Assembly: GCA_934667105.1 (NCBI GenBank) | Contig: CAKULG010000034.1 | Span: 1-19,029 of the forward strand | DNA: 19,029 nt | Direction of reading: 5' to 3' | From: an uncultured Clostridia bacterium | Lineage (GTDB): Bacteria; Bacillota; Clostridia; Christensenellales; Aristaeellaceae | Shown: positions 1-6,584 of the stretch, in pieces | How positions within the stretch are numbered: position 1 is the first letter of the stretch | How the letters are laid out: every line of letters starts with the position of its first letter | Made by a program: the position numbers and the translations under genes | Notes under the pieces: model-generated | The model's input: only the letters and a program-made list of their open reading frames with translations | Database searches by the model: none | What the model was told of the DNA's origin: nothing

Positions 1-434
1 TATGTCCAGCGCGTGCATTCGTCCTTGGCCGTGAATTGGTAGTATTTCCGGCCGTTGGCTACGCAATAGGACGGGACGAATTTTACGTCCACCTGGAGCT
101 TCTGACCAGGATATGCCGCGCGTTCATACGGCTTGTTCTGCCGGGTACGCTTCTTCTTTTCGGGCGGTCTCAGCTTCGAGGCCGTTCGCTTGAAGCAGCC
201 ATAGCTCCTGACGTAGCCGCGCTTCTGCGCCTTTTCATAGCCCAGCAGCAGGTCGCGCGGATACTTTTTTGCGTATCGCTGTACCAGCTGGATTTCCCAG
301 TCGCTTTGCTTCAAGGGCGAGTGCAGCGGCGCACGGCTTCGATTCTTCAGCGACTCAATCGTGCCGTCATACCGCCCCTTCCACTTGTGAACCGTCTTGC
401 GGCTCAGCCTGTACCGCTCTGCCGCCTTCGTTAC
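1..434 (-). pseudogene. IS transposase (DDE integrase-core type), main part, split by inversion and cut by window edge
   Basis: The minus frame reads VTKAAERYRLSRKTVHKWKG and then RYDGTIESLKNRSRAP, a helix-turn-helix that is followed by a basic linker and the start of an rve-type catalytic domain (QVDVKFVPSYCV, TAKDECTRWT). This is the layout of Clostridia IS481/IS3-like transposases that move DNA by cut-and-paste or copy-out. The catalytic core continues beyond base 1. The normal N-terminus is missing: upstream of the Val codon at 432-434 the frame reads unrelated sequence. The missing part lies at 828-896 on the other strand and ends at the matching Val codon, so this is one gene broken by an inversion. 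The family assignment is from remembered motifs; the exact IS family is uncertain. Confidence 0.75.
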
Positions 435-484
435 GGAAAGTGCGCTGTGCTTTGCCCGACAATCCCTATGGATGGAACGACAGC

Positions 485-732
485 GCTTCCTTCATGACCG
501 GCTTCACCAGAAAATCCACCGCCTCGCTTTCAATGGCGGCGTGAACGTATTCAATCTCGTCGTAGCCGGAAAGAATCACCACCCGGATATCGCTGCGCTG
601 GGCCTGCACCCACTGGGCCAACTCCAGGCCGGATACCTGGAACATCTGTATGTCGGTGAGGATGGCGTTCACCGGGTGCTTTTGCAAATAGGCGATCGCG
701 TCCGAGCCGTCCTCCAGCGTGGCGGTGTTGAG
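485..732 (-). pseudogene. Response-regulator receiver domain remnant
   Basis: An open stretch from 732 down to about 485 encodes a receiver (CheY-like) domain fragment: LEDGSDAIAYLQ, AILTDIQM with the phospho-acceptor Asp, the VVILSGYDE strand, and FLVKPV with the conserved Lys. The order and spacing match the REC domain of YesN/AraC-type two-component regulators. The first acidic pair, the N-terminal strand and any output domain are absent. The frame meets a stop at 733-735, where IS-like sequence begins, and diverges after KEAL, with a stop 4 codons later. It is a gene fragment interrupted by a mobile element and is not functional. Confidence 0.75.
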
Positions 733-733
733 T

Positions 734-827
734 TATAATACATAGGTAACACGAAAGCAAAGAAAAAAGAGAACTCATGTGGTAAGATAGCAGATCCACC
801 AAACCAGCCACCACAGAGGAGTTCTCC
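734..827 (+). mobile_element. IS terminal/leader sequence preceding the transposase start
   Basis: This AT-rich stretch lies exactly between the end of the receiver-domain remnant (732) and the transposase start codon (828), so it is probably the IS terminus plus 5' leader. A ribosome binding site AGAGGAG ends 6-7 bases before the ATG. The receiver frame breaks at about 733, which marks the insertion boundary. I cannot define the terminal inverted repeat because the other end of the IS lies outside the window. Confidence 0.45.
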
Positions 828-953
828 ATGGACAGAATAACACAGGAAGCGTACTATCGTCAACGGGTATTGAAATATGCGGCGAAGCACGGGGTAAACC
901 GTCTATGCCCGTGCCAGAGAAGAAGGCATCAAAAAACGTCGCGGCGACCTTGA
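828..953 (+). pseudogene. IS transposase N-terminal fragment (inverted part of the gene at 1-434)
   Basis: The ATG at 828 has a good ribosome binding site and encodes MDRITQEAYYRQRVLKYAAK and then HGV, the usual N-terminus of the Clostridia transposase family seen at 1-434. After Val23 (894-896) the frame continues for 18 unrelated residues to a stop at 951-953. Joining HGV here to the VTKAAERYRLSRK sequence on the minus strand at 432-434 restores the expected continuous helix-turn-helix sequence. The fragment is therefore the N-terminus of the same gene, moved to the opposite strand by an inversion. A second reading frame (898-987) ending KMNKQYAVLA looks weakly coding but I do not recognise it. 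Confidence 0.7.
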
Positions 954-989
954 GAAAATGAATAAACAGTATGCAGTATTGGCCTGATT

Positions 990-1137
990 ATTCATTTTCA
1001 AAGACCAAAAGTTTCACGAAAAAGTCCTGAAAACCCTTATATATCAACGGGTTTCGAGACAGTGAGTTTCACCAAAAGTTGAACTTTCATATTTATGCAT
1101 CCATTAATCCCCACTATTTACCCTCATTCCAAACAAA
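990..1137. other. AT-rich non-coding stretch with imperfect direct repeats
   Basis: No credible gene. Two related words, AGTTTCACGAAAAAGT and AGTTTCACCAAAAGT, lie about 57 bases apart, and a short AAACCC/GGGTTT inverted repeat sits between them. This is the kind of arrangement found at the ends of integrated elements, and the stretch abuts the 3' side of a tRNA gene. Function is unknown. Confidence 0.3.
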
Positions 1138-1178
1138 AGAAAAAGCCCGAAAGTCCTTGCAAATCAAGGCTTTCGGGC
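1138..1178 (-). terminator. Rho-independent terminator of tRNA-Val
   Basis: On the minus strand, GCCCGAAAG-CCTTG and CAAGG-A-CTTTCGGGC form a stem of about 14 pairs with a 5-base loop, followed by TTTTTCTTTT. It starts 3 bases beyond the tRNA CCA end, so it ends the tRNA transcript. Confidence 0.9.
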
Positions 1179-1180
1179 AA

Positions 1181-1257
1181 TGGTGGGATTAGTAGGGCTC
1201 GAACCTATGACCTCCACGATGTCAACGTGGCGCTCTAACCAACTGAGCTATAATCCC
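1181..1257 (-). tRNA. tRNA-Val (anticodon GAC)
   Basis: Read on the minus strand, the 7-bp acceptor stem GGGATTA/TAATCCC closes a full cloverleaf. The D arm contains AGCTCAGTTGGTTAGAGC. The anticodon stem CCACG/CGTGG encloses the loop TTGACAT with anticodon GAC, which reads the valine codons GUC and GUU. The T arm contains GGTTCGAGCCC. The discriminator is A and the 3' CCA is encoded (1181-1183). A perfect promoter lies just upstream and a terminator immediately downstream, so it is a single-gene unit. tRNA 3' ends are common integration sites, and the sequence beyond this 3' end is mobile-element debris. Confidence 0.97.
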
Positions 1258-1271
1258 ACAGGACGAAATTT

Positions 1272-1300
1272 ATTATAGCATAGGTTTTCGCCGAAAGCAA
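1272..1300 (-). promoter_or_regulatory. Sigma-A promoter of tRNA-Val
   Basis: On the minus strand the -35 box TTGCTT (1295-1300) and -10 box TATAAT (1272-1277) are 17 bases apart, with an extended TGC before the -10. Transcription would start near 1265, a few bases before the tRNA. Confidence 0.88.
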
Positions 1301-1378
1301 TACCCTCGTTTGGAAAAATTTTAAAAAGCCGTGATTCTTCGCTTCCATGGGGTTGGCGCTCCCCTGTCCGGCAAACGT

Positions 1379-1418
1379 AAAACGGCCTCGCTTCGATTCA
1401 TCCGAAGCAAGGCCGTTT
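1379..1418 (-). terminator. Hairpin, likely terminator of the RsfA-like gene
   Basis: AAACGGCCT-c-GCTTCG pairs with CGAAGC-a-AGGCCGTTT, a stem of about 15 pairs with one mismatch. The T tract is short on both strands (GTTTTAC on minus), so termination is probable but not classic. It lies 160 bases after the stop at 1580. The rest of 1258-1579 shows no gene. Confidence 0.5.
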
Positions 1419-1579
1419 ATTGCGCCGCCTGTTCCAAGGAGGGGCGTTCTTTTCCTGTCGTCATTGCAGCGGCTTTTCCATCCGGCCTTTCAGAAGTTCT
1501 TCGCCGTAAGTCGAATCAGTGAAAACGGTTCCGTCTCGACGCCCTGTCAAAGCGCGACGCCGGATCGCCTTGCTTTCAT

Positions 1580-2353
1580 TTATCCCGCCGCGCTTTCCAG
1601 CCGGGCCAGCCGCGCCGCCAGCCCCTGGCAGAATTCTTCCACGCCCGCCCGGCGCGCCTCCGCCTCCCGGCCCAGAAAATCCTTGCACAGGTGGATCACA
1701 TCCTGGGCGGCTAGCTGCAAATCCTCCATATCCATCAGCAGCAAATCCCGCTGCACCTTCAGCCGGTCGTTTTCCGCCTGAGCGTCCGGCTGCGTCCGGG
1801 CGGCCAACGCCCGCGCCGCCTGCATCAGCTGGCGCACCAGGGGATCCTCCTCCCCCGCCGCGGGAAGCGATAACGATACAGGCGCTTCCGGCGCTTCTGG
1901 CTCCAGGGGATTGAAGCAGGGCAACCCCTCCCCCCGCAGCTCCTCATACACGGCCTGCACCTGCTGAGGCCGCTTGCGCAGCAGCGCCCGGTATTTATTT
2001 TGATACCGCAGCATCAGCGTTTTTTCCCCGCCGGACAGCGCCGTCACGCAGGCGCGGACGGATTTTCCCTCGCCCCGGGCCATCAGCACCTCCCGCAGCA
2101 GATGATGAATTTCCTCCTCGGTAAAAAGCGAAAACGGCGCGGCGCGCTTGAGCTCCTCCCCGCCCCGATCCCGCAGCTGCATGTAGTAATAATTGCGCAC
2201 GCTGTTGGGCTTTCGGCCCAGCGTGCGGCCCATGCGCTCAAATACGCCGCGCAGGGGCGCCCCGTTCTCCGCCGCCGCGCGGATCTCCTGCCAGAGCATC
2301 TCCGTTTCTTCCGGCTGCCATCCGGCCCGCGCCGGCTTTAACGCTTCTTCCAT
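1580..2353 (-). CDS. RsfA-like Myb/SANT-domain regulator (probable sporulation transcription factor)
   Basis: This 257-residue protein has two Myb/SANT-like repeats. Residues about 12-60 (GWQPEETEMLWQEI ... LGRKPNSVRNYYYMQL) form the first, and 76-124 (FTEEEIHHLL ... LMLRYQNKY) resemble a second. A variable Pro/Glu-rich linker (146-170) and a helical, probably coiled-coil tail (about 172-254) follow. The layout recalls the Bacillus RsfA family of forespore regulators, with a diverged recognition helix; this is an inference. I chose the ATG at 2353 because GGAGGAGG precedes it by 6 bases; the in-frame ATG at 2389 overlaps the -10 of a sigma-G-like promoter and cannot be used from it. The gene stands alone, divergent from the winged-helix gene at 2555. 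Confidence 0.7.
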   Translation of the reverse strand: MEEALKPARAGWQPEETEMLWQEIRAAAENGAPLRGVFERMGRTLGRKPNSVRNYYYMQLRDRGGEELKRAAPFSLFTEEEIHHLLREVLMARGEGKSVRACVTALSGGEKTLMLRYQNKYRALLRKRPQQVQAVYEELRGEGLPCFNPLEPEAPEAPVSLSLPAAGEEDPLVRQLMQAARALAARTQPDAQAENDRLKVQRDLLLMDMEDLQLAAQDVIHLCKDFLGREAEARRAGVEEFCQGLAARLARLESAAG

Positions 2354-2388
2354 ACAAGTCCTCCTCCATCCTTGCCCTTTTTCTTCCA

Positions 2389-2418
2389 TAGTATGCGCCC
2401 CGGAAGGAAAGAATATGC
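2389..2418 (-). promoter_or_regulatory. Putative sigma-G/sigma-F type promoter of the RsfA-like gene
   Basis: On the minus strand, GCATA (2414-2418) and CATACTA (2389-2395) are separated by 18 bases. These match the known Bacillus sigma-G consensus (GMATA, 17-18 bases, CATNMTA) at every defined position. Transcription would begin near 2382, leaving a leader of about 29 bases that carries the GGAGGAGG site. The motif is short, so a chance match is possible. Confidence 0.5.
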
Positions 2419-2554
2419 GGCGAATGCAAAAACCTCCTCTTCTGGCCGGATTTTCCCTGCTGAGAAAAAAATATTACGGTTTTTTTACGTTTTTTTCATT
2501 TTGATGGAACAAAACGGGTTTTTCATTCGTCTATATAAGTGAGGTGACGAAAGA

Positions 2555-2878
2555 ATGAGCACGATGCTTTCTATTTATCCCAAGCCGGACAACCCCACTT
2601 TATTGGCCATCGACGAGGACAAGCAGACGGTTTATGTGGACGGGCATCCCTGCGCCCTGACCCAGCAGGAATTCTTTCTTTTGCAGGAGCTGGCCCAAAA
2701 TATCGATCGCCCCGTCTCCCGGGAGGAGTTGCTGCGGGACGCATGGGGCTACGCCAGCCCCGGGGATACCCGCACGGTGGATGTGCATGTGCAGCGGCTG
2801 CGGAAAAAGCTGGGCTTCGCCTGCATTGAAACGGTTTATCGCCTGGGATATAAGCTGCGCGCTCAGGAAGTGTATTGA
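2555..2878 (+). CDS. Stand-alone OmpR/PhoB-type winged-helix DNA-binding protein
   Basis: The 107-residue product is almost wholly one Trans_reg_C domain. It has the N-terminal beta sheet (LLAIDEDKQTVYVDGHPCAL), the helix LTQQEFFLLQELAQN, the helix VSREELLRDAWGY, the recognition helix TRTVDVHVQRLRKKLG and the C-terminal hairpin ETVYRLGYKL. No receiver domain precedes it, unlike normal two-component regulators, and there is no kinase nearby. It therefore probably binds DNA without phosphorylation control. The ATG at 2555 follows GAGGTG by 8 bases. No convincing promoter is visible in the AT-rich 2430-2540 stretch. Its target is unknown; the divergent RsfA-like gene is a candidate. Confidence 0.85.
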   Translation: MSTMLSIYPKPDNPTLLAIDEDKQTVYVDGHPCALTQQEFFLLQELAQNIDRPVSREELLRDAWGYASPGDTRTVDVHVQRLRKKLGFACIETVYRLGYKLRAQEVY

Positions 2879-2934
2879 TTTTTTTATCGTCTCCGTCTCG
2901 TTTTTTCGCGTTCTCTTTATTTCTCCCCCCTTTC

Positions 2935-2976
2935 GCCCGGACGGCCGCCCTCTTCCGCGGCCGTTCGGGCCTTTTT
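2935..2976 (+). terminator. Rho-independent terminator after the winged-helix gene
   Basis: GCCCGGACGGCCGC pairs with GCGGCCGTTCGGGC around an 8-base loop (one G-T pair), followed by CTTTTT. It is 57 bases after the stop and isolates the gene from the next operon. Confidence 0.9.
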
Positions 2977-3050
2977 ATGGGTGCGCCGCAAAAAAACTGA
3001 AAAAAATTCCTTTTTTCCGGCCTGGAGGGGTGGCGCGGCGGCGCAATCTA

Positions 3051-3059
3051 TGCTAAAAT
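3051..3059 (+). promoter_or_regulatory. Extended -10 promoter candidate for the peptidase-efp operon
   Basis: TGC-TAAAAT is an extended -10 box placed about 45 bases before the start codon. The region 17 bases upstream (TGGCGC) is a poor -35, as is usual for extended -10 promoters. Confidence 0.45.
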
Positions 3060-3075
3060 ACAATGTGGTATGCTT

Positions 3076-3087
3076 CTGGTATACCAG
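3076..3087. promoter_or_regulatory. 12-bp perfect palindrome between promoter and RBS
   Basis: CTGGTATACCAG is perfectly symmetric and lies about 10-20 bases after the expected transcription start and just before the GGAGG. Its position suits a repressor operator; no regulator is identified. Confidence 0.35.
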
Positions 3088-3102
3088 TGGAGGATGAAAA
3101 CA

Positions 3103-4170
3103 ATGAGTCGAATGGAAAAAATGCTGAGCCTGGCCGGGATAAAGCCGCAGGAGGGCGTGCTGATTCATAAGCCGTCCAACATGTTTTATCTCAGCGGCTA
3201 TACCGGCGAGGGCGTAATCGCCGCCGGGGAAGGCTTCCAGGCCATCATCACCGATTTCCGCTATACGGAGCAGGCCGAGCGCCAGGCCCCGGGCTTCGAA
3301 GTGCTGATGGTGGAAAAGGGCGTAAGCCATATGGCGCTGGCCGCCAAGCTGTTCGCCCGGCACGAAATCAAGGCCGTGCGTTATGAGGACGACGAAGTGA
3401 CCGTGCGCAGCTTCGAGAGCATCCGCAAGGCCATGCCGGGGATGGAATTTTCCTCCCTGGGCAACGCGCCGGAAACGGCCCGCCGCGTAAAGGATGAGGG
3501 CGAACTGCAATGCATCGAAAAAGCCTGCGATATTTCCTGCAAGGCCTTCGACGCGCTGCTGCCCCGGATTAAGCCGGGCCTGACGGAAAAGCAGCTGCAA
3601 ATCATGCTGGATTACACCATGCTGGAAATGGGGGCCGACAGCCTGGCCTTTGATACCATCGTGGCCTCCGGCGTAAACGGCTCCCTGCCCCACGCCATCC
3701 CCAGCGATAAAAAAATCGCCGCGGGCGAAATGATTACCTTCGATTTCGGCGCGAAAAAGGGCGGCTATTGCGCCGATATGACGCGCACTGTTTCCCTGGG
3801 CGAGCCCCAGGCGGAAATGCGCCGCATCTATGAAACCGTGCTCCGCGCGCAGGAAACCTGCGAGGCGGCGCTGGCCCCGGGCAAATGCTGCCGGGATATC
3901 GACGCCATGGCCCGGGAAATCATCGACGGCGCGGGCTACGCGGGCCGCTTCGGCCACGGCCTGGGTCATGCCGTGGGCATCGATATTCATGAAGAGCCCC
4001 GGCTTTCCATGCTGTGCGAGGATATCCTCGTTCCCGGCAACACCATCACCGTGGAGCCCGGCATTTATGTGCCCGGCCTGGGCGGCGTTCGAATTGAAAA
4101 CACCTGCGCGATCACTGAAAACGGCGCGCGCACCCTGGTTCATGCACAAAAGGCGCTGCTGATCCTTTGA
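3103..4170 (+). CDS. Xaa-Pro peptidase (M24 family, YqhT/PepP-like)
   Basis: The enzyme cleaves the bond before or after proline in peptides using two metal ions. An N-terminal creatinase-like domain (about 1-125: GVLIHKPSNMFYLSGYTGEG, FRYTEQA) precedes the pita-bread catalytic domain. All five metal ligands are present: Asp214 (TFDFG), Asp225 (CADMTRT), His289 (in HGLGH), Glu318 (VEPG) and Glu332 (RIENT). The length (355 aa) is normal for the short bacterial form. I chose the ATG at 3103 (GGAGG, 9-base spacer); ATGs at 3094 and 3112 are in frame. The gene lies 48 bases before efp, the same order as yqhT-efp in Bacillus, so the two are probably co-transcribed. The exact peptide specificity is not decided by sequence. 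Confidence 0.93.
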   Translation: MSRMEKMLSLAGIKPQEGVLIHKPSNMFYLSGYTGEGVIAAGEGFQAIITDFRYTEQAERQAPGFEVLMVEKGVSHMALAAKLFARHEIKAVRYEDDEVTVRSFESIRKAMPGMEFSSLGNAPETARRVKDEGELQCIEKACDISCKAFDALLPRIKPGLTEKQLQIMLDYTMLEMGADSLAFDTIVASGVNGSLPHAIPSDKKIAAGEMITFDFGAKKGGYCADMTRTVSLGEPQAEMRRIYETVLRAQETCEAALAPGKCCRDIDAMAREIIDGAGYAGRFGHGLGHAVGIDIHEEPRLSMLCEDILVPGNTITVEPGIYVPGLGGVRIENTCAITENGARTLVHAQKALLIL

Positions 4171-4195
4171 TCGGCCCCTTATGCAACCATATCCT
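4167..4195 (+). promoter_or_regulatory. Possible internal promoter for efp
   Basis: TTGATC (4167-4172) and TATCCT (4190-4195) are 17 bases apart in the gap before efp. This would let efp be transcribed apart from the peptidase; it is a modest match. Confidence 0.35.
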
Positions 4196-4218
4196 ATACA
4201 AAAATTGGAGGAGTATCA

Positions 4219-4776
4219 ATGATTACTGCGGGCGATTTCAAAAAAGGCATTACCATCGAATGGGACGGCGGCGTGTGGAACATCGTGGATTTCCAGCATG
4301 TGAAGCCCGGCAAGGGCGCGGCTTTCGTGCGCACCAAGATCAAGAACGTCATGACCGGCGCGGTGGTGGAGCGCACCTTCAACCCCACCGACAAAATGCC
4401 CCGGGCCATCATCGAAACCAAGGAAATGCAGTATCTCTATAACGACGGCGATCTGTATTACTTCATGGATCCCGAAACCTTCGAGCAGATGCCCCTGGGC
4501 AAGGAAGCCGTGGAGGACGCCATCCAGTTCGTGAAGGAAAACACCAATGTGACCATCCGCTATTTCAAGGGCCAGGCCTTCTCCGTGGAAGCGCCCAACT
4601 TCGTCGAGCTGGAAATCACCAAGACCGAGCCCGGCTTCAAGGGCGATACCGCCACCAACAATTTCAAGCCCGCCACCACCGAAACGGGCTACGAAATCCA
4701 GGTGCCCCTCTTCATCAACATCGGCGATGTGATCAAGATCGACACCCGCACCGGCGAATACCTCAGCCGCGCCTAA
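4219..4776 (+). CDS. efp: Translation elongation factor P
   Basis: EF-P binds the ribosome near the E site and restores peptide bond formation at polyproline stretches. The 185-residue length and sequence cover the three beta-barrel domains: KOW-like (about 1-65), OB (66-128) and C-terminal OB (129-185). The loop HVKPGKGAAF places Lys32 at the tip, where many EF-Ps carry a modification (5-aminopentanol in Bacillus). The C-terminal signature (GYEIQVPLFINIGDVIKIDT) is intact. GGAGGAG lies 5 bases before the ATG. It follows the M24 peptidase and precedes the CD1247-type gene, an order I recall from other Clostridia. Confidence 0.98.
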   Translation: MITAGDFKKGITIEWDGGVWNIVDFQHVKPGKGAAFVRTKIKNVMTGAVVERTFNPTDKMPRAIIETKEMQYLYNDGDLYYFMDPETFEQMPLGKEAVEDAIQFVKENTNVTIRYFKGQAFSVEAPNFVELEITKTEPGFKGDTATNNFKPATTETGYEIQVPLFINIGDVIKIDTRTGEYLSRA

Positions 4777-4843
4777 GCGCAATGCGGCGCAGCATTCCGC
4801 CGGAAAACCATCCCGCTGTATTTCAATCAAGGAGGGTATCACG

Positions 4844-5293
4844 ATGAGCAATCTTACTGATCGCGTTTCCTATATCAAAGGGCTTGCCGAGGGCCTGAAG
4901 CTGGATACCGAAAAGAACGAGGGCAAGCTGATTGACAAAATGCTGGAGTTGCTTTCCGATATGGCGGAGGAGTTGGACACTCTGCGCAAGGATCATGACG
5001 ATCTGAACGAATACGTCGAATCCATCGACAGCGACCTGAGCGATATGGAAGACGCGCTCTTCGGCGACGAGGACGAAGAGGGCTGCTGCGGCCATTGCCA
5101 TCAGGCCGATGACGACGGGGATGAGGACGACGAAGAAGACGATGAAGACGAGCAGGATAACCTGGTGGAATACACCTGCCCGCATTGCGGCGAGGAAATG
5201 ACCTTCGAGGTGGATAACTTCGATTTTGACGAGGATTATCTCTGCCCCAATTGCCACCAGCCGCTCTTCCCTGAAACGCCCGACGAGGAATAA
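4844..5293 (+). CDS. CD1247-type acidic protein with C-terminal zinc ribbon
   Basis: The 149-residue protein opens with TDRVSYIKGLAEGLKL, the hallmark of the CD1247 N-terminal domain, then a helical segment to about residue 70 that probably forms a coiled coil. A Cys pair plus His (GCCGHCHQ, 80-87) leads into a very acidic Asp/Glu stretch (about 88-104). A zinc ribbon follows, with CPHCGEE and CPNCHQP pairs. The length and layout match proteins annotated this way in Clostridia; the function is unknown, but an adaptor or metal-responsive role is possible. AAGGAGGG with a 9-base spacer precedes the ATG. It is 67 bases after efp with no terminator between, so it is probably the last gene of that operon. 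Confidence 0.8.
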   Translation: MSNLTDRVSYIKGLAEGLKLDTEKNEGKLIDKMLELLSDMAEELDTLRKDHDDLNEYVESIDSDLSDMEDALFGDEDEEGCCGHCHQADDDGDEDDEEDDEDEQDNLVEYTCPHCGEEMTFEVDNFDFDEDYLCPNCHQPLFPETPDEE

Positions 5294-5310
5294 GGGAAAC
5301 AAATAATACG

Positions 5311-5361
5311 CAGGGGGCTCATTCTTTGTAAGCTGAAGAATGAGTTCCCCTGTTCTTTTTT
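5311..5361 (+). terminator. Rho-independent terminator of the peptidase-efp operon
   Basis: CAGGGGG-CTCATTCTT pairs with AAGAATGAG-TTCCCCTG around a 9-base loop, followed by TTCTTTTTT. It lies 18 bases after the stop. Confidence 0.92.
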
Positions 5362-5400
5362 CCAAGAGGGCCGCATCGAAAAGCCCCGGCATAAGGAAAA

Positions 5401-5458
5401 CAGCCTGCTTCTCCGCGAACAAAAAAATATTGTCAGCGGAGAAGCAAGCTGTTTTTCT
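5401..5458 (-). terminator. Bidirectional terminator between efp operon and mnmA
   Basis: CAGCCTGCTTCTCCGC pairs with GCGGAGAAGCAAGCTG around a 19-base AT-rich loop. The plus side is followed by TTTTTCT and the minus side by TTTTCC, so it can end mnmA transcription as well as plus-strand read-through. Confidence 0.82.
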
Positions 5459-5517
5459 GTTATCCGATTTTGCCCAATCATCTTTCCCGGCGTGGGCCAG
5501 GGGAAGCGAATTCTATA

Positions 5518-6582
5518 TTATCGCTCCACGGTTTCAATAATCCCACCGCCCAGGCAGCAATCCCCGTCGTAGAGCACGGCGCTTTGGCCGGGCGTGACGG
5601 CGCGCTGGGGCGCGTCGAAAACGAAATGCAGGAAATCCCCGGTGCGGGTCACCGTCACTCCCTGATCGGGCTGGCGATAGCGGAATTTGGCCGTCAACCG
5701 GCAGGGAACGTTTTCCGGAATCGGCTCCCCGATAAAGGTGGCCTGGCCCGCCGTGGCCCCCCGGCTGTACAGCAGTGGGTGATCCTCCCCCTGGGCCACG
5801 ATGAGCCGATTGTTTTTCAAATCCTTATCCACCACGAAAAAACTGCGCCCGTCGCCCCGGCCGCCAATGCCCAGGCCCCGGCGCTGGCCCAGGGTGTAGT
5901 ACATCAGCCCGTCGTGGAGCCCTACCTGCTCGCCCTCCGGAGTCACCATAGCTCCGGGCTGGGCGGGCAAAAAGCCCTGCAAGAACGCCTTGAAATCCCG
6001 CTCGCCAATAAAGCACACGCCGGTGGAATCTTTTTTCGCGCTTACGGGCAGCCCCGCCTCTTGGGCAATCTGCCGCACCTGCGGTTTGGTCAGCCCGCCC
6101 ACAGGGAAAAGCGATTTTTCCAATTGCGCCTTGTGAATCATATAAAGGAAATAGCTTTGATCCTTATTGCCGTCCACGCCCCGCAAAAGCCGGCCCGCCC
6201 CGTCTGTGCGCACGAAATGGCCGGTGGCCATTTTTTCCGCCCCCAGCTGCATGGCGAAATCCAGAAACGCCTTGAATTTGATTTCCCGGTTGCACAGCAC
6301 ATCCGGGTTGGGGGTACGTCCCGCCCGGTATTCATTGAGAAACAGGGAAAACACGCGGTCTTTATATTCCTTGGCAAAATTCACGGAGTAATAGGGAATA
6401 TCAATGCGTTCGCACACGTCCTGCACATCCCGCCAATCGCTTTCGGCGGTGCAAACGCCGTTTTCATCCTGCTCCTCCCAATTTTTCATAAAAACGCCAA
6501 CCACATCATAGCCCTGGCGCTTGAGCAGCAGCGCGGAAACCGCGCTGTCCACGCCGCCGGACATTCCAACGACCACCCGCAT
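5518..6582 (-). CDS. mnmA: tRNA-specific 2-thiouridylase
   Basis: MnmA adenylates U34 of tRNA-Lys, -Glu and -Gln and adds sulfur passed from a cysteine desulfurase. The N-terminal PP-loop is GMSGGVDSAV (6-15). The two catalytic cysteines are Cys97 in PNPDVLCNREIKF and Cys190 in TGVCFIGERDF. The C-terminal beta domains include YYTLGQRRGLGI and the ending AVLYDGDCCLGGGII. The length of 354 is normal. The ATG is 2 bases after the stop of the HAD-Tmk gene, and the RBS (AAGGGGG) lies in that gene's last codons, so the two are translated as a unit. Transcription ends at the hairpin at 5401. Confidence 0.97.
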   Translation of the reverse strand: MRVVVGMSGGVDSAVSALLLKRQGYDVVGVFMKNWEEQDENGVCTAESDWRDVQDVCERIDIPYYSVNFAKEYKDRVFSLFLNEYRAGRTPNPDVLCNREIKFKAFLDFAMQLGAEKMATGHFVRTDGAGRLLRGVDGNKDQSYFLYMIHKAQLEKSLFPVGGLTKPQVRQIAQEAGLPVSAKKDSTGVCFIGERDFKAFLQGFLPAQPGAMVTPEGEQVGLHDGLMYYTLGQRRGLGIGGRGDGRSFFVVDKDLKNNRLIVAQGEDHPLLYSRGATAGQATFIGEPIPENVPCRLTAKFRYRQPDQGVTVTRTGDFLHFVFDAPQRAVTPGQSAVLYDGDCCLGGGIIETVER

Positions 6583-6584
6583 TT

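Noticed and set aside
36..497. 153-codon open frame on the plus strand
   Set aside because: It is the antisense of the transposase fragment on the minus strand, which has the recognisable motifs.
2917..4149. 410-codon open frame on the minus strand
   Set aside because: It is the antisense of the M24 peptidase, whose five metal ligands are intact.
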